Positions 52,622 to 64,000 are shown, counted from the first letter of the stretch. The stretch: DNA of 64,000 nt from Aporrectodea caliginosa (GCA_020284085.1 JACEVL010000062.1:2181110-2245109), one strand, 5' to 3'. Notes: generated from the sequence alone by a model not told the origin. Numbers and translations: made by a program.

Positions 52622-54031
52622 TTATCCAGTATGGATTCGAACATGATCTCTCAGTTGAGATGATTTGTTATAAGATTTTTTACATATCTGACATTGGTGT
52701 GCTCTCTCTCCAGTATGGATTTTAACATGCCTTTGAAGGTTTGAATAAGTGGAAAATGTTTTTTTACAAAGAATACACAGAAATTGTTTCTCTTCAGAGT
52801 GGGTTTTTTCATGAGTTTTCAGACCTGAAAAGCGTGAGAACGTTTTCTGACATACCCGGCAAAGGTATGGTTTCTCTCCAGTATGTGTTCTCATATGACG
52901 CTTTAGATTATCTTTATAGTTAGTTTTAACATCACATAACTGGCATTTGAGTGGTTTCATTCCGGAATGAAATCTTGCATGACTCGCTAGGTGTGAAGAT
53001 TGGGAAAAACGTTTTTGACATATTTGGCATTGGTAAGGCCTCTCTCCAGTATGGATTCTTGCATGATATGTTAGACTGGAACATTGAGAAAACTGTTTTT
53101 GGCATATTGGGCATTGGTAAGATTTCTCTCCGGTATGAATTCTTGCATGACTTGCTAGGTTTGAAAATTGGAGAAAACGTTTTTGACATATTTGACATTG
53201 GTAAGGCCTCTCTCCAGTATGGATTCTTGCGTGAATTGTTAGATGTTGAGATTGGGAAAAACGTTTTTGACATATTTGGCATTGGTAAGGCCTCTCTCCA
53301 GTATGGATTCGTGCATGATGTGTTTGACTGGAACATTGAGAAAACTGTTTTTGGCATATTGGGCATTGGTAAGATTTCTCTCCGGTATGAATTCTCGTAT
53401 GATTCTTTAGATTACATTCATACTTAGTTTTAAACTCACATAACTGGCATTTGTATGGTTTCACTCCAGTATGACATCTTGCATGAAGTGCTAGATTTGA
53501 AGGTATTGAAAAACGTTTTTGACATATTTTGCATTGGTAAGGCCTTTCTCCGGTATGAATCCTTCCATGAAGTGTTAGACTTGCAGCTTGGGAAAAACGT
53601 TTTTCACATATCTGGCATTGGTAAGGCCTCTCTCCAGTATGGATTCTGATATGGTTCCGTAGATTGCAAGACTGAGAAAATCTTTGTTTACATACTTCGC
53701 ACTGAAATGGTTTCTCTCCAGTATGGGTTCTAGTGTGTGTTTTCAGACTCCAAGAGTATGCGAATGTTTTATCACATACCAAGCAAAGGTTTGCCTTTTC
53801 TCCAGTATGGATTCTCATGTGCCTCTGTAGGTTATAGTTGTGCGTAAATATGTTTTTGCAAAACACGCATTCGTGTGTCTTTGCTTTGGAATGACGTTGC
53901 TTCTTTTCCTTCGTATGACTATCCAGCACAAATGATTTCTCTCTTAGCTGGGAACTTTCTGTATTTTTCTCTGTTGCGTTTCCAATTGAATTTCTCAATG
54001 AATGTTTGGAAGAAATGCTTTCCAACATCAT
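52622..54031 (-). CDS. C2H2 zinc-finger protein, 15 fingers, truncated paralog A
   Basis: 469 residues in one open frame. Residues 1-54 are a Ser/Lys-rich N-terminus with a basic cluster KEKKQRHSK (41-49). Fifteen C2H2 fingers then follow at a strict 28-residue spacing, the first Cys at residue 55. Each has C-x2-C-x12-H-x3-H and mostly TGE(K/R)P linkers, so it is probably a nuclear DNA-binding protein with unknown targets. Fingers 6 and 12 have Thr instead of Phe at the core position. Fingers 7-8 and 10-11 are near duplicates. The start is supported by an in-frame TAA 9 nt upstream. The frame ends at TAA where paralog B has AAA. No KRAB, BTB or SET domain is seen. An upstream noncoding exon is possible. 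Confidence 0.88.
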   Translation of the reverse strand: MMLESISSKHSLRNSIGNATEKNTESSQLREKSFVLDSHTKEKKQRHSKAKTHECVFCKNIFTHNYNLQRHMRIHTGEKANLCLVCDKTFAYSWSLKTHTRTHTGEKPFQCEVCKQRFSQSCNLRNHIRIHTGERPYQCQICEKRFSQAASLTLHGRIHTGERPYQCKICQKRFSIPSNLALHARCHTGVKPYKCQLCEFKTKYECNLKNHTRIHTGEKSYQCPICQKQFSQCSSQTHHARIHTGERPYQCQICQKRFSQSQHLTIHARIHTGERPYQCQICQKRFLQFSNLASHARIHTGEKSYQCPICQKQFSQCSSLTYHARIHTGERPYQCQICQKRFSQSSHLASHARFHSGMKPLKCQLCDVKTNYKDNLKRHMRTHTGEKPYLCRVCQKTFSRFSGLKTHEKTHSEEKQFLCILCKKTFSTYSNLQRHVKIHTGERAHQCQICKKSYNKSSQLRDHVRIHTG

Positions 54032-54279
54032 TAATGATTATGAGTTCTCAGAGTTTGTGCTTCAAATATGATTTTTGCACAAAGCTAGAGTTGAAAACAC
54101 CGAACCTCTGGTAAGTTTCTGCGGACAAAAATTATGGTCCAATTCTGCCAGTTGTTTGCCTTTTCCAGTATGAAGCTTACTAAGCATTCAGTAGAAATCT
54201 AAAACAGCACTTTTCTCTTGCATTTATTTTTTAAGATTGTTAACCTAAAAACTAAAAAGAATCGCTGTCCTAAAATAAA
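54032..54279. repeat. Duplication unit A, 5' flank of gene A
   Basis: Aligns with 63556-63805. Shared blocks include CTCTGGTAAGTTTCTG, ATCTGCCAGTTGTTTGCCTT (approximately), CAGTATGAAGCT and TCTAAAACAGCAC. It ends at AATAAA, where the LINE begins. Confidence 0.85.
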
Positions 54280-55706
54280 ATGTAATGTAATGTAATTAGC
54301 AACTTCTATTGCGCCGGTGTCTAATGCACAAGGCATCAACCGATGGCACACCAAAACCAAGCCGTAATCAGGTCAACATCCAAAAGATCAGTCCGTAAGA
54401 GACAGAGAGACAGCCTACGGTGCATAAGCAATTTGAAAGAGGTAAGTTTTTAGCCGCGAACGAAATGACCCCAGCGACTGAGCACAGCGTACAGACACAG
54501 GAAGAGAGTTCCAAAAAGTAGGTCTAGATACTGTAAAAGCTCGTTTGCCAAGAACAGTTCTTGATTTTGGTATGACCAGACAAAGATGATCAGATGACCT
54601 CATTGAATAATGATAAGTCTGGGGAATAAGTACTGGTTTTAAATATTGTGGTTGGCCAGAATTTACAGTTTTATATACTATGAGCCCCAGTTTGAAACGA
54701 ATTCTCTGCTTAACAGGAAGCCAGTGCAAAGATTTAGGCACAGGTGTTATACGTTCATATTTGGATGTATTAGTTATGGCTCTAGCCATAGAGTTCTGAC
54801 CCTTTGCAGTTTAAGCAAGTTAGACTTATTGATACCAGTAAGAAGTGAATTACAATAATCTAGGCGACTGGGAACCAATGCATTTGCCAGAGATATTCTT
54901 GCAGACATTGGCACATAGCGCCTAATTCTGCGTATGTCACGAATGAACATATAGGATGACTTACAAATACTGTTTACATGTAATTGTAATTGTAATTGTA
55001 ATTGAACATTTTTACAGCGCCACTCAGAGATTCTGAGGCGCTCAGAGACATGGTAGAATTAAAAACAACACCTAAGTTACGCGCAGCATCGGCCAAGTGA
55101 ACAATTGAGTCACCCAGTTTCAATGACTTAAGCCCATCAAATATTTTAAGTTGCTGTGGAGTGCCCAGTAGCAGAAATTCAGTCTTTGATGGGTAAAGGA
55201 GGAGTTTATTGGATGCCATCCAGGACTGTACCTCATCAAAGACAGCAGACAACAGCTGTACAGATGAGTTACATGACAGACTGTCAAATGAAATGTAAAT
55301 TTGAGTATCATCAGCATATAAATTATATCTCAGCGAATGATTATCAAGCAATGCACCTAATGGTGTGGTGTATAATGTAAACAAAAGAGGGCCAAGCACT
55401 AATCCCCGCATGTCAACAAAGCATCAGATGAATAATTACCATTTAAATACACTGACTGAGTGCGTGGACTAAGATAAGTACTAAACCAATTTAGTGCAGG
55501 GCCAGAAATCCCAAACCAGTTCTCAAGACGATGAAGAAGAATAGAATGATCCACAGTATCAAAAGCAGCAGACAAGTCAAGAAGAACAAGTGCTGTCACC
55601 TTACCACCATCCATTAAGCAAATGATGTCATTATGAACAGTAAGAAGTGCAGATTCTGTTGAGTGAAACTTACGATAGGCAGACTGAAAAGGGGAGATTA
55701 GGGAGA
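54280..55706 (-). pseudogene. L2/CR1-like LINE, 5'-truncated, with catalytic reverse transcriptase
   Basis: Minus strand. FQSAYRKFHSTESALLTVHN leads to VLLDLSAAFDTVDHSILLHR (55399-55614), then after a frameshift [12 protein letters not shown] and the catalytic YADDTQIY box (54974-55411). SLANALVPSRLDYCNSLLTG and LHWLPVKQRIRFKLGLIVYK follow, then FTVSRPTFWNSLPVSVR and TYLFQIAYAP, stop (54415-54789). The 3' UTR ends GCATTAGACACCGGCGCAAT and (ATTAC)n. It is dead because of frameshifts, stops and a hairpin insert near 55000. Paralog flank B lacks it. The N-terminal endonuclease is missing. Confidence 0.92.
54979..55036 (-). mobile_element. Tiny hairpin/(ATTACA)n insert inside the LINE
   Basis: Minus strand: AGCGCCTCAGAATCTCTGAG, TGGCGCTGTAAAAATG, then (AATTAC)4. 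It breaks the reverse transcriptase between STMSLSA and [14 protein letters not shown] is both the native codon pair for Ser-Ala and the hairpin start. Confidence 0.8.
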
Positions 55707-55925
55707 GACATATCTAAGAGAAAGATTAAGAATTCCGCCAGGTTGACCGCCTAAGACATGGTATTAATTTGCAAAGGGAATTTCAACAAACCCATTGAAC
55801 ATCAATTAACAGGCCGTATTCCATAATCTAAAATAGTCCTTGCACACTGTATTGAAATGAATGCGCATGCACTTTAACATGTGAAAATCACAGTTAGCTG
55901 ATTCCGCATTAGAACCTTACAGGAT
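55707..55925. repeat. Duplication unit A, continuation beyond the LINE
   Basis: Aligns with 63806-64000: GACAT.TCTA...AGAAAGATTAAG, AATTTGCAAAGGG, TTGAACAT, CATGTGAAAATCA and AGTTAGCTGATTCC. Confidence 0.85.
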
Positions 55926-56170
55926 TTCGCTACTTTTTCTTCGCTTCTCAACCAGCCAAAAGCCCAAAAAGGTCCGTTTACAAGCTCAAAGGACTCATTA
56001 GGTTGCTGAATAATATTTAGCAAATAATTATAGTAATAATGTAAAGAAACATGGAGACTTTAACGGGATGTAATTGGGACGAGCGATAACCATGATACTA
56101 ACATCACTTGTCTAGAACACTCAATGAGAAGTTGATAAGAGATAGCCTATACGAGGAATTGTCAATAAGT
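55926..56170. other. No feature recognised
   Basis: Probably continues duplication unit A, but the matching part of unit B is outside the window. Confidence 0.35.
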
Positions 56171-57080
56171 TTAATAATTACTTTACGGGAATCGCCCGGT
56201 CACTGGAGAAAACATCCCACCTGAGAAATATTTACCCACAACCCATCTGGACTTATTCGGACTCAAGAATTCCTGCCCCGAAAAAATTATACGTCTTGGA
56301 CACAGCACCCGCAACTCTCCTGGCAAAGGGGTTGATGTCATTGACTCTATTATATTGTATCATCCACATTACCCAGTATAGCTCAAACGCTAGCAGAATT
56401 AATAGATTGCTCGTTTAACTCCGAGATCTTCACCCAAGCTCTAAAAATTGCCAAGGTCGTCCCTGTATTTAAAAAAGGGACTAGGGACAGCGTATCTAAT
56501 TATAGACCAATCTCGGTGTTATCATACATGTATTTCCCCAAATTCTTTGAAAAAGCAATGTATGAACGTCGCAATAATTACATTACTAAAGCCAATACTC
56601 TTTTTTCTTCACATCATGCATTCCAACGTGGCCACTCTGTACACAAATCACAGCTACTTTATGAACTGGTCCCAAATACAGTAGTTGTAATGATTGCCTA
56701 CCGGACTTGTTCCATACTACAATAGGCTTCCTATGTTCTAATTTATATTAACGACTTGCCCAATGCTTCCTCTCTCGTGTTCTTTATACTATTCGCTGAC
56801 GATTCAAATGTATTCTATTCCCATTCTTCCTTAGTCACCCTGTACCATGATGTAACAGTAGTGCTAAAATTTATAGCTGATTGGTTCCAAGCCAATAAAT
56901 TAACTCCGAAACATGGAAAATACAAATTATGTACTTTTGAAATCCCACAGGAAGGACTATCCTGGGCAACACTGAAGGATATGCATAGAGAGCACCCCAA
57001 TCACCCAAGTGCGTTCAATTTTTTTTATATGGAGAAATTATTTAGGCACATTACCAGTACGCAACCTACATATTGACTAA
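56171..57080 (+). pseudogene. LINE reverse transcriptase relic (jockey/CR1-like)
   Basis: The plus strand reads FTQALKIAKVVPVFKKGTRD, SVSNYRPISVLSYM, FEKAMYERRNNY and HHAFQRGHSVHKSQLLYELV. After a gap of lost palm sequence it resumes with LIYINDLPNASS, FFILFADDSNVFYSH and FIADWFQANKLTPKHGK. These are the finger/palm (VPVFKKG, NYRPISVL) and catalytic FADD motifs of LINE reverse transcriptases. It differs from the minus-strand LINE on its left. Stops, frameshifts and a deletion of roughly 80 codons between the two parts make it inactive. Confidence 0.85.
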
Positions 57081-57700
57081 ATAAACGAACGACGATTTCC
57101 AAACGCCACAATATTAATTGCGGTCCGCTAGTTGTGAGACTTTACACTGATAATTACTATAAAGGTGTATTCTATTGGAAAAGCAATTCAAAATAGTGAA
57201 AATTGACTACTAATCGACGATAAAAATGAATTAATTTTTAAAAGTAGATTAATTTTGTAGACTAGGTCGTTGATAACAGTGACGTCATCGTTCTTTGAGC
57301 TCATTACGTAAACAAGGAGCTTATATCGTATCAACAGAGGTGTCAAATTCAAGCTTGATGCAAAATTCCAGTTGGAAATTAGAAGTTTACACTGCACTAA
57401 TACTAACGATTTTATATTCAAATAATTTTGCGAGTATTTGACACACAACACGTCGACTTTGGCAGATTTTCGGACATTTCTTGCAATTAAAAAAATATGG
57501 GATATTGAGACGAGTAGGCTACGCAGGAAGAGAACCAAATGTCGATCTTATTCCATTTAAAGCTAAGTCAATTATTTACCACGGTGATTTATTGAAGACG
57601 AACATCGGCAGGATAGCCAGTTGCCTGAGAATTCCAGTTGTCAGAAGCGGTGTCACAATGAACTAAGAGAGATGAAGGCGTGTTAGTAGTGGCATTAGTT
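57081..57700. other. No gene recognised
   Basis: Frames at 57188-57538 (minus) and 57481-57666 (plus) have no recognisable domain. Confidence 0.35.
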
Positions 57701-58430
<730 letters not shown>

Positions 58431-58639
58431 ATATTATAGTAATAATGATAGTTATAATAATAATGACGATGATGGTAATAATAAGTAAAATAAGTTAGGA
58501 AATGGAATATTACATTTGTCTACGCAGTCTGTTGTTCGCCAGATGTTAGGGTGAACTGTAGCAATATCTCTTCCGAAGATATTTCTTTCATTCCATTCGT
58601 CTGGTGAAACTAGAACACTAAGAGAAAAAATATAGGTCC
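58431..58639. other. No feature recognised
   Basis: Short unassigned stretch. Confidence 0.35.
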
Positions 58640-58765
58640 CTTAAACCAGGCTAAGAGGTAGCCACAAGTTTCAAGAGTTGGCGACTTCATTTTTCTTAGC
58701 CTCGGCATATGAGGTCTGTTGGCTAATCTTCCCCTCGCCGTCTCATCTTCCCACAGACAGAGTAC
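58640..58765 (-). mobile_element. SINE family S2, 3' part, minus copy
   Basis: GAGTTGGCGACTTCATTTTT, CTTAGCCTCGGCATATGAGG and CTCGCCGTCTCATCTTCCCA. Confidence 0.75.
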
Positions 58766-60366
58766 ACTCTTATAACATTGATGACTTTAAATATGTCGAC
58801 TCTAGATGCTACCCCTTGAAAACGGTCAATATAAATCATGTGGAATTGCGCTATTGTTTTACGAAAAGCTTAGTAAAGAGCTCAAAATAATTTCTAGATA
58901 AACAATTATTCATAAGATTTTTGTATACCTATTGTGTTTTACACATTATTATTAACGCTTAATTTTTATGAACACAAAATTTGCGTATAATACTCAAAAT
59001 TCTCCGTTTTAGCTTGTTGTTCGTAAATTAAAGCGTGCGACAAACGCCTAGTTTTGGGATGGCGGGTAACAGATTCATTTACATGACATACATCACGGGG
59101 GTTTATGTTTACGTCTGAAGTCAACGTCGTCAGTGATTTTTGCCTTCTGCAACAAGTAAAAATGAGCCCAAACGCCGGTTTCCTATCGGGAGCGCAAATG
59201 GCAAGCGACTATTTTTCCACAATTTCACATGCACATTATTAATTTTCCTAGCTTCATCTGGTTAAAGACATTGGATCCAGCCTGTTTTCAACGAGATCTT
59301 TGCATCAAAGAGACGCCATTAACGCCATTTTCCTCTATCAACGCGTATGCCATTGCTTTTCAATGCACTTTTGATTACAGATGCGTACTACCCTTAAACC
59401 GCTTGAATGTTGTGAGGGAAGAAACTAGATAAAAGACAATGGGTAGATCGTAAGACAAATGAGGTTGGGTATAAAAGAGAGAGAATAGGCCTACTTGAGA
59501 ATGCATATTTCGTGGAAATTCACTCATGAGAAGAGTGCATAAAGTAAGAACTGAAAGAATGGAAGTCACAGGAAAGCCATGAACAATTTTATACTGTTGG
59601 ATTGAATTATGGACAATAATAATAATAATAATGACAGTGACAATTTATATGGCGCCGTAACACAGTCATGCCTTTACAAGGACGCCTCACGCGTAACGGA
59701 TGCAGACGACGTCTGCAATGAAGTTAAAGGAAAAAACGAAGTTGTGAAGAAAGGCGTCGTTGGATTCGTAGAATTGACAAAAGAAAATAGAACTTAGCCA
59801 TGAAGCGCGACATCAATGACGACTAACCCAGCCAGTAAATTTATTCCTGTAATTAACAAGTCAAAAGGCATTGACGTCAATATCAATAAAGTGTTCAGTA
59901 GCCTACTACTGTAAAACTACACCATTTGAAACTCGTTAACGTTTGATCACGAGAAAAGGGAATGGAGTTGATAGGCCTACTGGTTGTTCCATCAAATTAC
60001 ATTAGGTCTGTTTAGGCTCGTTATTTGTTCACGGTGTTTTAACTGTGATAATATACGATGGCGCCGTTTTGTGGCTGCCAGTTCGATTTTCAATGCAACA
60101 CTGCCGTTTTGTTTTGTAACTCTCAAAATGATTTAAGGAAGGTAGTAATATTTAGAAATATAATTATTATGCAAGTTCAATGGAGAGGTTTTCTTTATTA
60201 TCGGGTGTTTACGAATGCGAAGCGAAAAAAAATCATAAGGCCTAAACTAATGGAATAAATTCTAACAGGAGTTGATCACTAGACCTACACCGAGGGATAA
60301 ATATAATATTTCGACCTTTCACTATGCTATGGGCAATAAATACGGATCTATCTACCACCCTCATCT
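58766..60366. other. 1.6 kb without a recognised gene
   Basis: The longest repeat-poor stretch. Frames at 59229-59432, 59609-59797 and 60058-60258 are short and show no domain. TAGGCCTAC motifs recur (59488, 59974, 60280). An exon of an unrecognised gene cannot be excluded. Confidence 0.4.
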
Positions 60367-60374
60367 GTTCGTGT

Positions 60375-61342
60375 TATACCCCGCAGTCGATCGAGTCGAG
60401 TGTATATGATCGACTTGGCTGGGCCGACGATCGACTCGATCGACTTCGTCGACTCGCCGACCTTTCGACGACTCGATCGACTTGGCTCGGACGACGATCG
60501 ACTCGATCGACTTCGTCGACTTGGACCGTAGTCTACTGGCCAAAATTGCTGACGAATTTTGCATTCTTATAATCCAGTATCTAAATTATTCATGTATTTC
60601 AATTGCACATTCTTCCTCAAACTGTCAATGGTTATAACAGTTCATTAACCACTGTAATTGCAGTTATAACTTCTATAGCTCTGGTGTCTAATGCACAAAG
60701 CCAGTTATAACTTATATAGCTCTGGTGTCTAATGCACAAAGCCAGTTATAACTTATATAGCTCTGGTGTCTAATGTACAAAGCATCAACTGTAATTGAAC
60801 TGGTAAGTAACAGTTCAGGTATTATAATGACATCGTGTCTGCCTGTGGTTGACTTAACTAAGGATTAAGCCTTGCTAAATCGGTCGACTTGATCAGCTAG
60901 GCAGCTAGGCTACAATGGAATCTCCTACGGTACGGTACATAAATTAGTACCAGCTCAACAAATAAGACGGCAGTAAAGGACGTGTAATTATAGTTAAACT
61001 GTGAAAGAAAGTATCTCTATAACTTCCACTAATAAGAAAGCGACAAGAGGTTCATTATTTGCAGTGAACTTCCTATAAGTTTCATACGGTAGTTGTGTGT
61101 AACCAATGTGTATTTACACAGAATTACGTCATTATATCATAAGGTCTGTCATTTTGTGAAGAAATAGTAAGTAAAATATTTCAGAGTCGAGTCGAGTCGA
61201 GGAAACAACGATCGACTCGACTTGGCCGAGTTTACGATCGACTCGATCGGCGAGTCGATCGAGTCGACGATTTTTCGATCGACTCGACTTGGCCGAGTTT
61301 ATGATCGACTCGATCGATCGACTCGATCGGCTGCGGGGTATA
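60375..61342. mobile_element. Inverted-repeat transposon with GATCGACTC arrays, 968 bp
   Basis: The ends TATACCCCGCAG and CTGCGGGGTATA are perfect inverted repeats. A perfect 8-bp duplication GTTCGTGT flanks it (60367-60374, 61343-61350). About 150 bp inside each end is a dense array of GATCGACTCGATCGACTT-type units in both orientations. The middle (60540-61180) is unrelated and holds a LINE-tail triplication. No transposase frame. The superfamily is unassigned. Confidence 0.92.
60661..60783 (-). repeat. 41-bp LINE tail repeated three times in tandem
   Basis: Units at 60661-60701, 60702-60742 and 60743-60783, each containing TATAGCTCTGGTGTCTAATG. The motif is the 3' end of the LINE at 54280-55706 (TTGCGCCGGTGTCTAATGCA). 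Units differ at only a few bases. Confidence 0.9.
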
Positions 61343-61350
61343 GTTCGTGT

Positions 61351-62130
61351 ATGCTATATTTCTAAGAGTCGTAACTGGTTAACGATGAAAAAGAAACATC
61401 AAACAAACTTTATTTACTACGACATTTCAGCCTTGACCACAACGTTAGGCCTACCATCAGCACTGATTATCTGTGAAATTAGCGTTGCAATTACTTCGTG
61501 ATCGCAGTAACGAAACAGTAAAAGCGTGAGAGTACCACTATGTAAATTGTAAAACTTGGATCGAGTGAAAACAACACGATCACGTGAAGCGTGACATCAC
61601 GGCAATAATAAAAACAGTTCAATACAGTTAAAGTACCTAACTAGACACAAGCGAAATAATACTAATTTAACCAAAAAAATTTCAAAAAACTCAATACAAA
61701 AGAAGGGTCCTTGAATACGTTAAATCCGTTGTAGTGTACTATAGCTCTTACTTTCAATACAAAACTAATATGCATGAATTAACTTATGCCTATCATCATG
61801 GATTGAGTAGCCCCACACTTCCATTTTCATCTTTGTTCAACAATTGTTGTTGGTGAACGTCAATAATTTCAAAATATTTCAGGTAATTTCTGGTTGAGAC
61901 TTTTGTTTCTCTGTAGACTCAAACGTAGCGAAAATGTTTTTTTTTATCATAAAGCTGACACAGAATGGTTCAACTCAATTTAGGGGTCATTCCTGTATTT
62001 CAGACGAAGTGCATAAAATGTTATCTGAAATAATAATCGTGTGAGAATATTCTGTGGTTTAATTGGAATTTGCTTTTCTCAAGTGTGGTTTCAACATTAT
62101 ATTGCGGACTGTACACTTTGGAACTTGTAT
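61351..62130. repeat. Segmental duplication unit B, 3' flank of zinc-finger gene B
   Basis: Homologous to 51429-52354. The inverted-repeat transposon at 60375-61342 sits exactly at its left edge. Confidence 0.85.
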
Positions 62131-63555
62131 TTACAAATTTGAGCCAGACACGTAGTGGACTTTTCCATGACTTCTCAGATTTGAAGCAAATGAGAACGTT
62201 TTCTGACATATCTGGCAAAGATATGGTTTCTCTCCAGTATGTGTTCTCGTGTGCCTCTTTAGATGACTTTTATCTCTAGTTTTAAACTCACATAACTGGC
62301 AGTGATGTGGTTTCTCTCCAGTATGAATTCTGGCATGACGCTTAAGACTACAAGATCGGTTAAACCGTTTTTGACACGATTGGCATTGGAATGGTCTTTT
62401 ACCAGTATGGACTCGAACATGATCTCTCAGTTGAGAAGATTTGTTATAAGATTTATTACATATCTGACATTGGTATGGCCTCTCTCCGGTATGAATTTTA
62501 ACATGACTTTGTAGGTTTGAAAAAGTGGAAAATGTTTTTTTACAAAGAATACACAGAAATGGTTTCTCTTCAGAGTGTGTTTTTTCATGACTTTTCAGAC
62601 CTGAAGAGCGTGAGAACGTTTTCTGACATACCCGGCAAAGGTATGGTTTCTCCCCAGTATGTGTTCTCATATGACTCTTTAGACTAGTTTCATACTTAGT
62701 TTTAAACTCGCATAAATGGCATTTCAGTGGTTTCACTTCGGTGTGATATCTGGCATGAAGTGTTAGATTTGAAGATTTGTAAAAACGTTTTCGACATATT
62801 TGGCATTGGAAAGGCAGCTCTCCAGTATGGATTCTTGTATGATATGTTAGACTGGAACACTGAGAAAACTTCTTTGTACATAATTGGCATTGGTAAGATT
62901 TCTCTCTGGTATGAATTCTTGCATGACGTGCCAGATATGCAGATTGGGCAAAGCGTTTTTGACATATTTTGCAATGGTAAGGCTTCTCTCCGGTATGAAT
63001 TCTTGCGTGAATTGTTCGATTTGAAGATTGGGAAAAGCCTTTTTGACATATTTCGCATTGGTAAGGCCTCTCTCCGCTATGAATCCTTGCATGAAGTGTT
63101 AGACTTGCAGCTTGGGAAAAACGTTTTTGACATATCAGGCATTGGTAAGGCCTCTCTCCAGTATGTATTCTGATATGGTTCTGTAGAATGTAAGAACGCG
63201 AAAATACTTGTCTACATACTTCGCACTGAAATTTTTTCTCTCCAGTATGGGTTCTAGTGTGTGTTTTCAGACTCGAAGAGCATGCGAATGTTTTCTGACA
63301 GACCAGGCAAAGGTTTGCTCTTCCTCGGGAGTGGAATCTCATGTGCTTCTGTAGGTTATAGGTGTTTGTAAATATTTGTTTGCAAAACTCGCATTCGTGT
63401 GTCTTTACTTTGGAATGACGTTGCTTCTTTTCTTTCGTATGACTATCCAGCACAAATGATTTCTCACATAGCTGGGAAGTTTCTGACTTTTTCTGTGTTG
63501 CATTTCCGATTGAATATCCCAATGAATTCGTGGAGGAAATGCTTTTCGACATCAT
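62131..63555 (-). CDS. C2H2 zinc-finger protein, 15 fingers, intact paralog B
   Basis: 474 residues, one open frame, complete. The N-terminus (1-54) matches paralog A, with the same basic cluster KEKKQRHSK. Fifteen C2H2 fingers start at Cys55 and repeat every 28 residues to residue 467, followed by a short tail YVSGSNL. Fingers 1-4 pair with A1-4, B9-12 with A12-15, and B13-15 with the untranslated remnant of A. The middle differs: three fewer fingers than ancestral A, with different predicted base-contact residues. Fingers 9 and 14 have Thr for the core Phe. Linkers are mostly TGE(K/R)P. An in-frame TAG 9 nt upstream supports the start. It is probably a nuclear DNA-binding factor; no partner domain is visible. 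Confidence 0.92.
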   Translation of the reverse strand: MMSKSISSTNSLGYSIGNATQKKSETSQLCEKSFVLDSHTKEKKQRHSKVKTHECEFCKQIFTNTYNLQKHMRFHSRGRANLCLVCQKTFACSSSLKTHTRTHTGEKKFQCEVCRQVFSRSYILQNHIRIHTGERPYQCLICQKRFSQAASLTLHARIHSGERPYQCEICQKGFSQSSNRTIHARIHTGEKPYHCKICQKRFAQSAYLARHARIHTREKSYQCQLCTKKFSQCSSLTYHTRIHTGELPFQCQICRKRFYKSSNLTLHARYHTEVKPLKCHLCEFKTKYETSLKSHMRTHTGEKPYLCRVCQKTFSRSSGLKSHEKTHSEEKPFLCILCKKTFSTFSNLQSHVKIHTGERPYQCQICNKSYNKSSQLRDHVRVHTGKRPFQCQSCQKRFNRSCSLKRHARIHTGEKPHHCQLCEFKTRDKSHLKRHTRTHTGEKPYLCQICQKTFSFASNLRSHGKVHYVSGSNL

Positions 63556-64000
63556 TAATGACTATGAATTGTCTCAGTTTGTTTTTAAGATAGATTTTTC
63601 ACGAAGTCAGAGTTGAATGCGCTTATCCTCTGGTAAGTTTCTGTGGACTAAAATTATTATCCAAATCTGCCAGTTGTTTGCCTTTTTCAGTATGAAGCTC
63701 ACTAAGCATTCTGTAGAAATCTAAAACAGCACATTCACTTTTCTCTTGCATTTATTTATTAATGTTGGTAATCTAAAAACCTAAAAATCATCGTTATCCT
63801 GAAATAAAGACATCTCTAGCAGAAAGATTAAGGTAGACCGTCTATCAATTTGCAAAGGGGATTGGGAACAAACACATTGAACATTGATATACAGTCCGTA
63901 CTTCATAATCTAAATTACTCCTTGCACTGTATAATGTACATTCAAACGAATGTGCATGTACTTCAGCATGTGAAAATCAGTTAGCTGATTCCAGAATCGA
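63556..64000. repeat. Segmental duplication unit B, 5' flank of gene B, runs off window
   Basis: Homologous to 54032-54279 and 55707-55925 with no LINE between, giving the empty site (AATAAA next to GACATCTC near 63800-63813). The homology is still present at the window end. Confidence 0.85.

Noticed and set aside
52932..53427. Long open frames on the plus strand and in a second minus frame across zinc-finger gene A (also 62702-63173 in gene B)
   Set aside because: They mirror the 84-bp finger periodicity of the real frame and have no domain of their own.
59609..59797. 62-residue frame MDNNNNNNDSDN... as a small gene
   Set aside because: It starts in a short AAT run, has no domain and no clear context.

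Overview
This window looks like a gene-poor, repeat-rich stretch of an animal nuclear genome. It carries tandem C2H2 zinc-finger genes, several clades of non-LTR retrotransposon (LINE) remnants, tRNA-derived SINEs with internal pol III boxes, many short inverted-repeat DNA transposons with 8-bp target duplications, and very long microsatellites. There are no operons, no Shine-Dalgarno sites and no bacterial genes. An invertebrate, probably marine, fits the repeat mix; an echinoderm or related deuterostome is only a guess. No species call can be supported from the sequence alone.

Layout. 0-7 kb: microsatellites, a chain of truncated retroposons inside (AAT)n, and palindromic DNA elements, two of them carrying telomere-like TTAGGG/CCCTAA motifs. 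7-20 kb: SINEs, short DNA transposons, a 36-bp minisatellite, (ATGT)n, (AAT)n and (AGT)n arrays, a LINE 3' end at 16.6-17.0 kb and a nested hAT-like element at 19.4-20.5 kb. 20-36 kb: purine-rich and pentanucleotide arrays, a 42-bp minisatellite, several broken reverse transcriptase pieces, one clean hAT-like element (30392-30920) and a polypyrimidine tract. 36-51 kb: AT and GT arrays, SINEs, more DNA transposons and a second retroposon/(ATT)n cluster. 51.4-64 kb: the only convincing host genes, two paralogous 15-finger zinc-finger proteins on the minus strand (52622-54031 and 62131-63555), in a tandem segmental duplication that runs off the right edge.

The two zinc-finger genes probably encode nuclear DNA-binding proteins. 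The left copy has lost three C-terminal fingers to a nonsense codon, gained three internal fingers, and has a LINE inserted just upstream. The right copy is intact. Their flanks align, so the right copy gives the empty site for that LINE.

The main recurring pattern is that most long microsatellites begin exactly where a retroposon 3' end stops, and each family has its own tail motif. The commonest LINE family ends in a hairpin whose 5' arm is also its last codons (Ser-Ala-Ser-Glu-stop). A tRNA-headed SINE at 38.6 kb carries the same 3' end, which suggests a LINE/SINE partnership. A second family lies head-to-tail inside (AAT)n, which suggests an element that inserts into TAA repeats. All family names here rest on motif reading, not on a database search.
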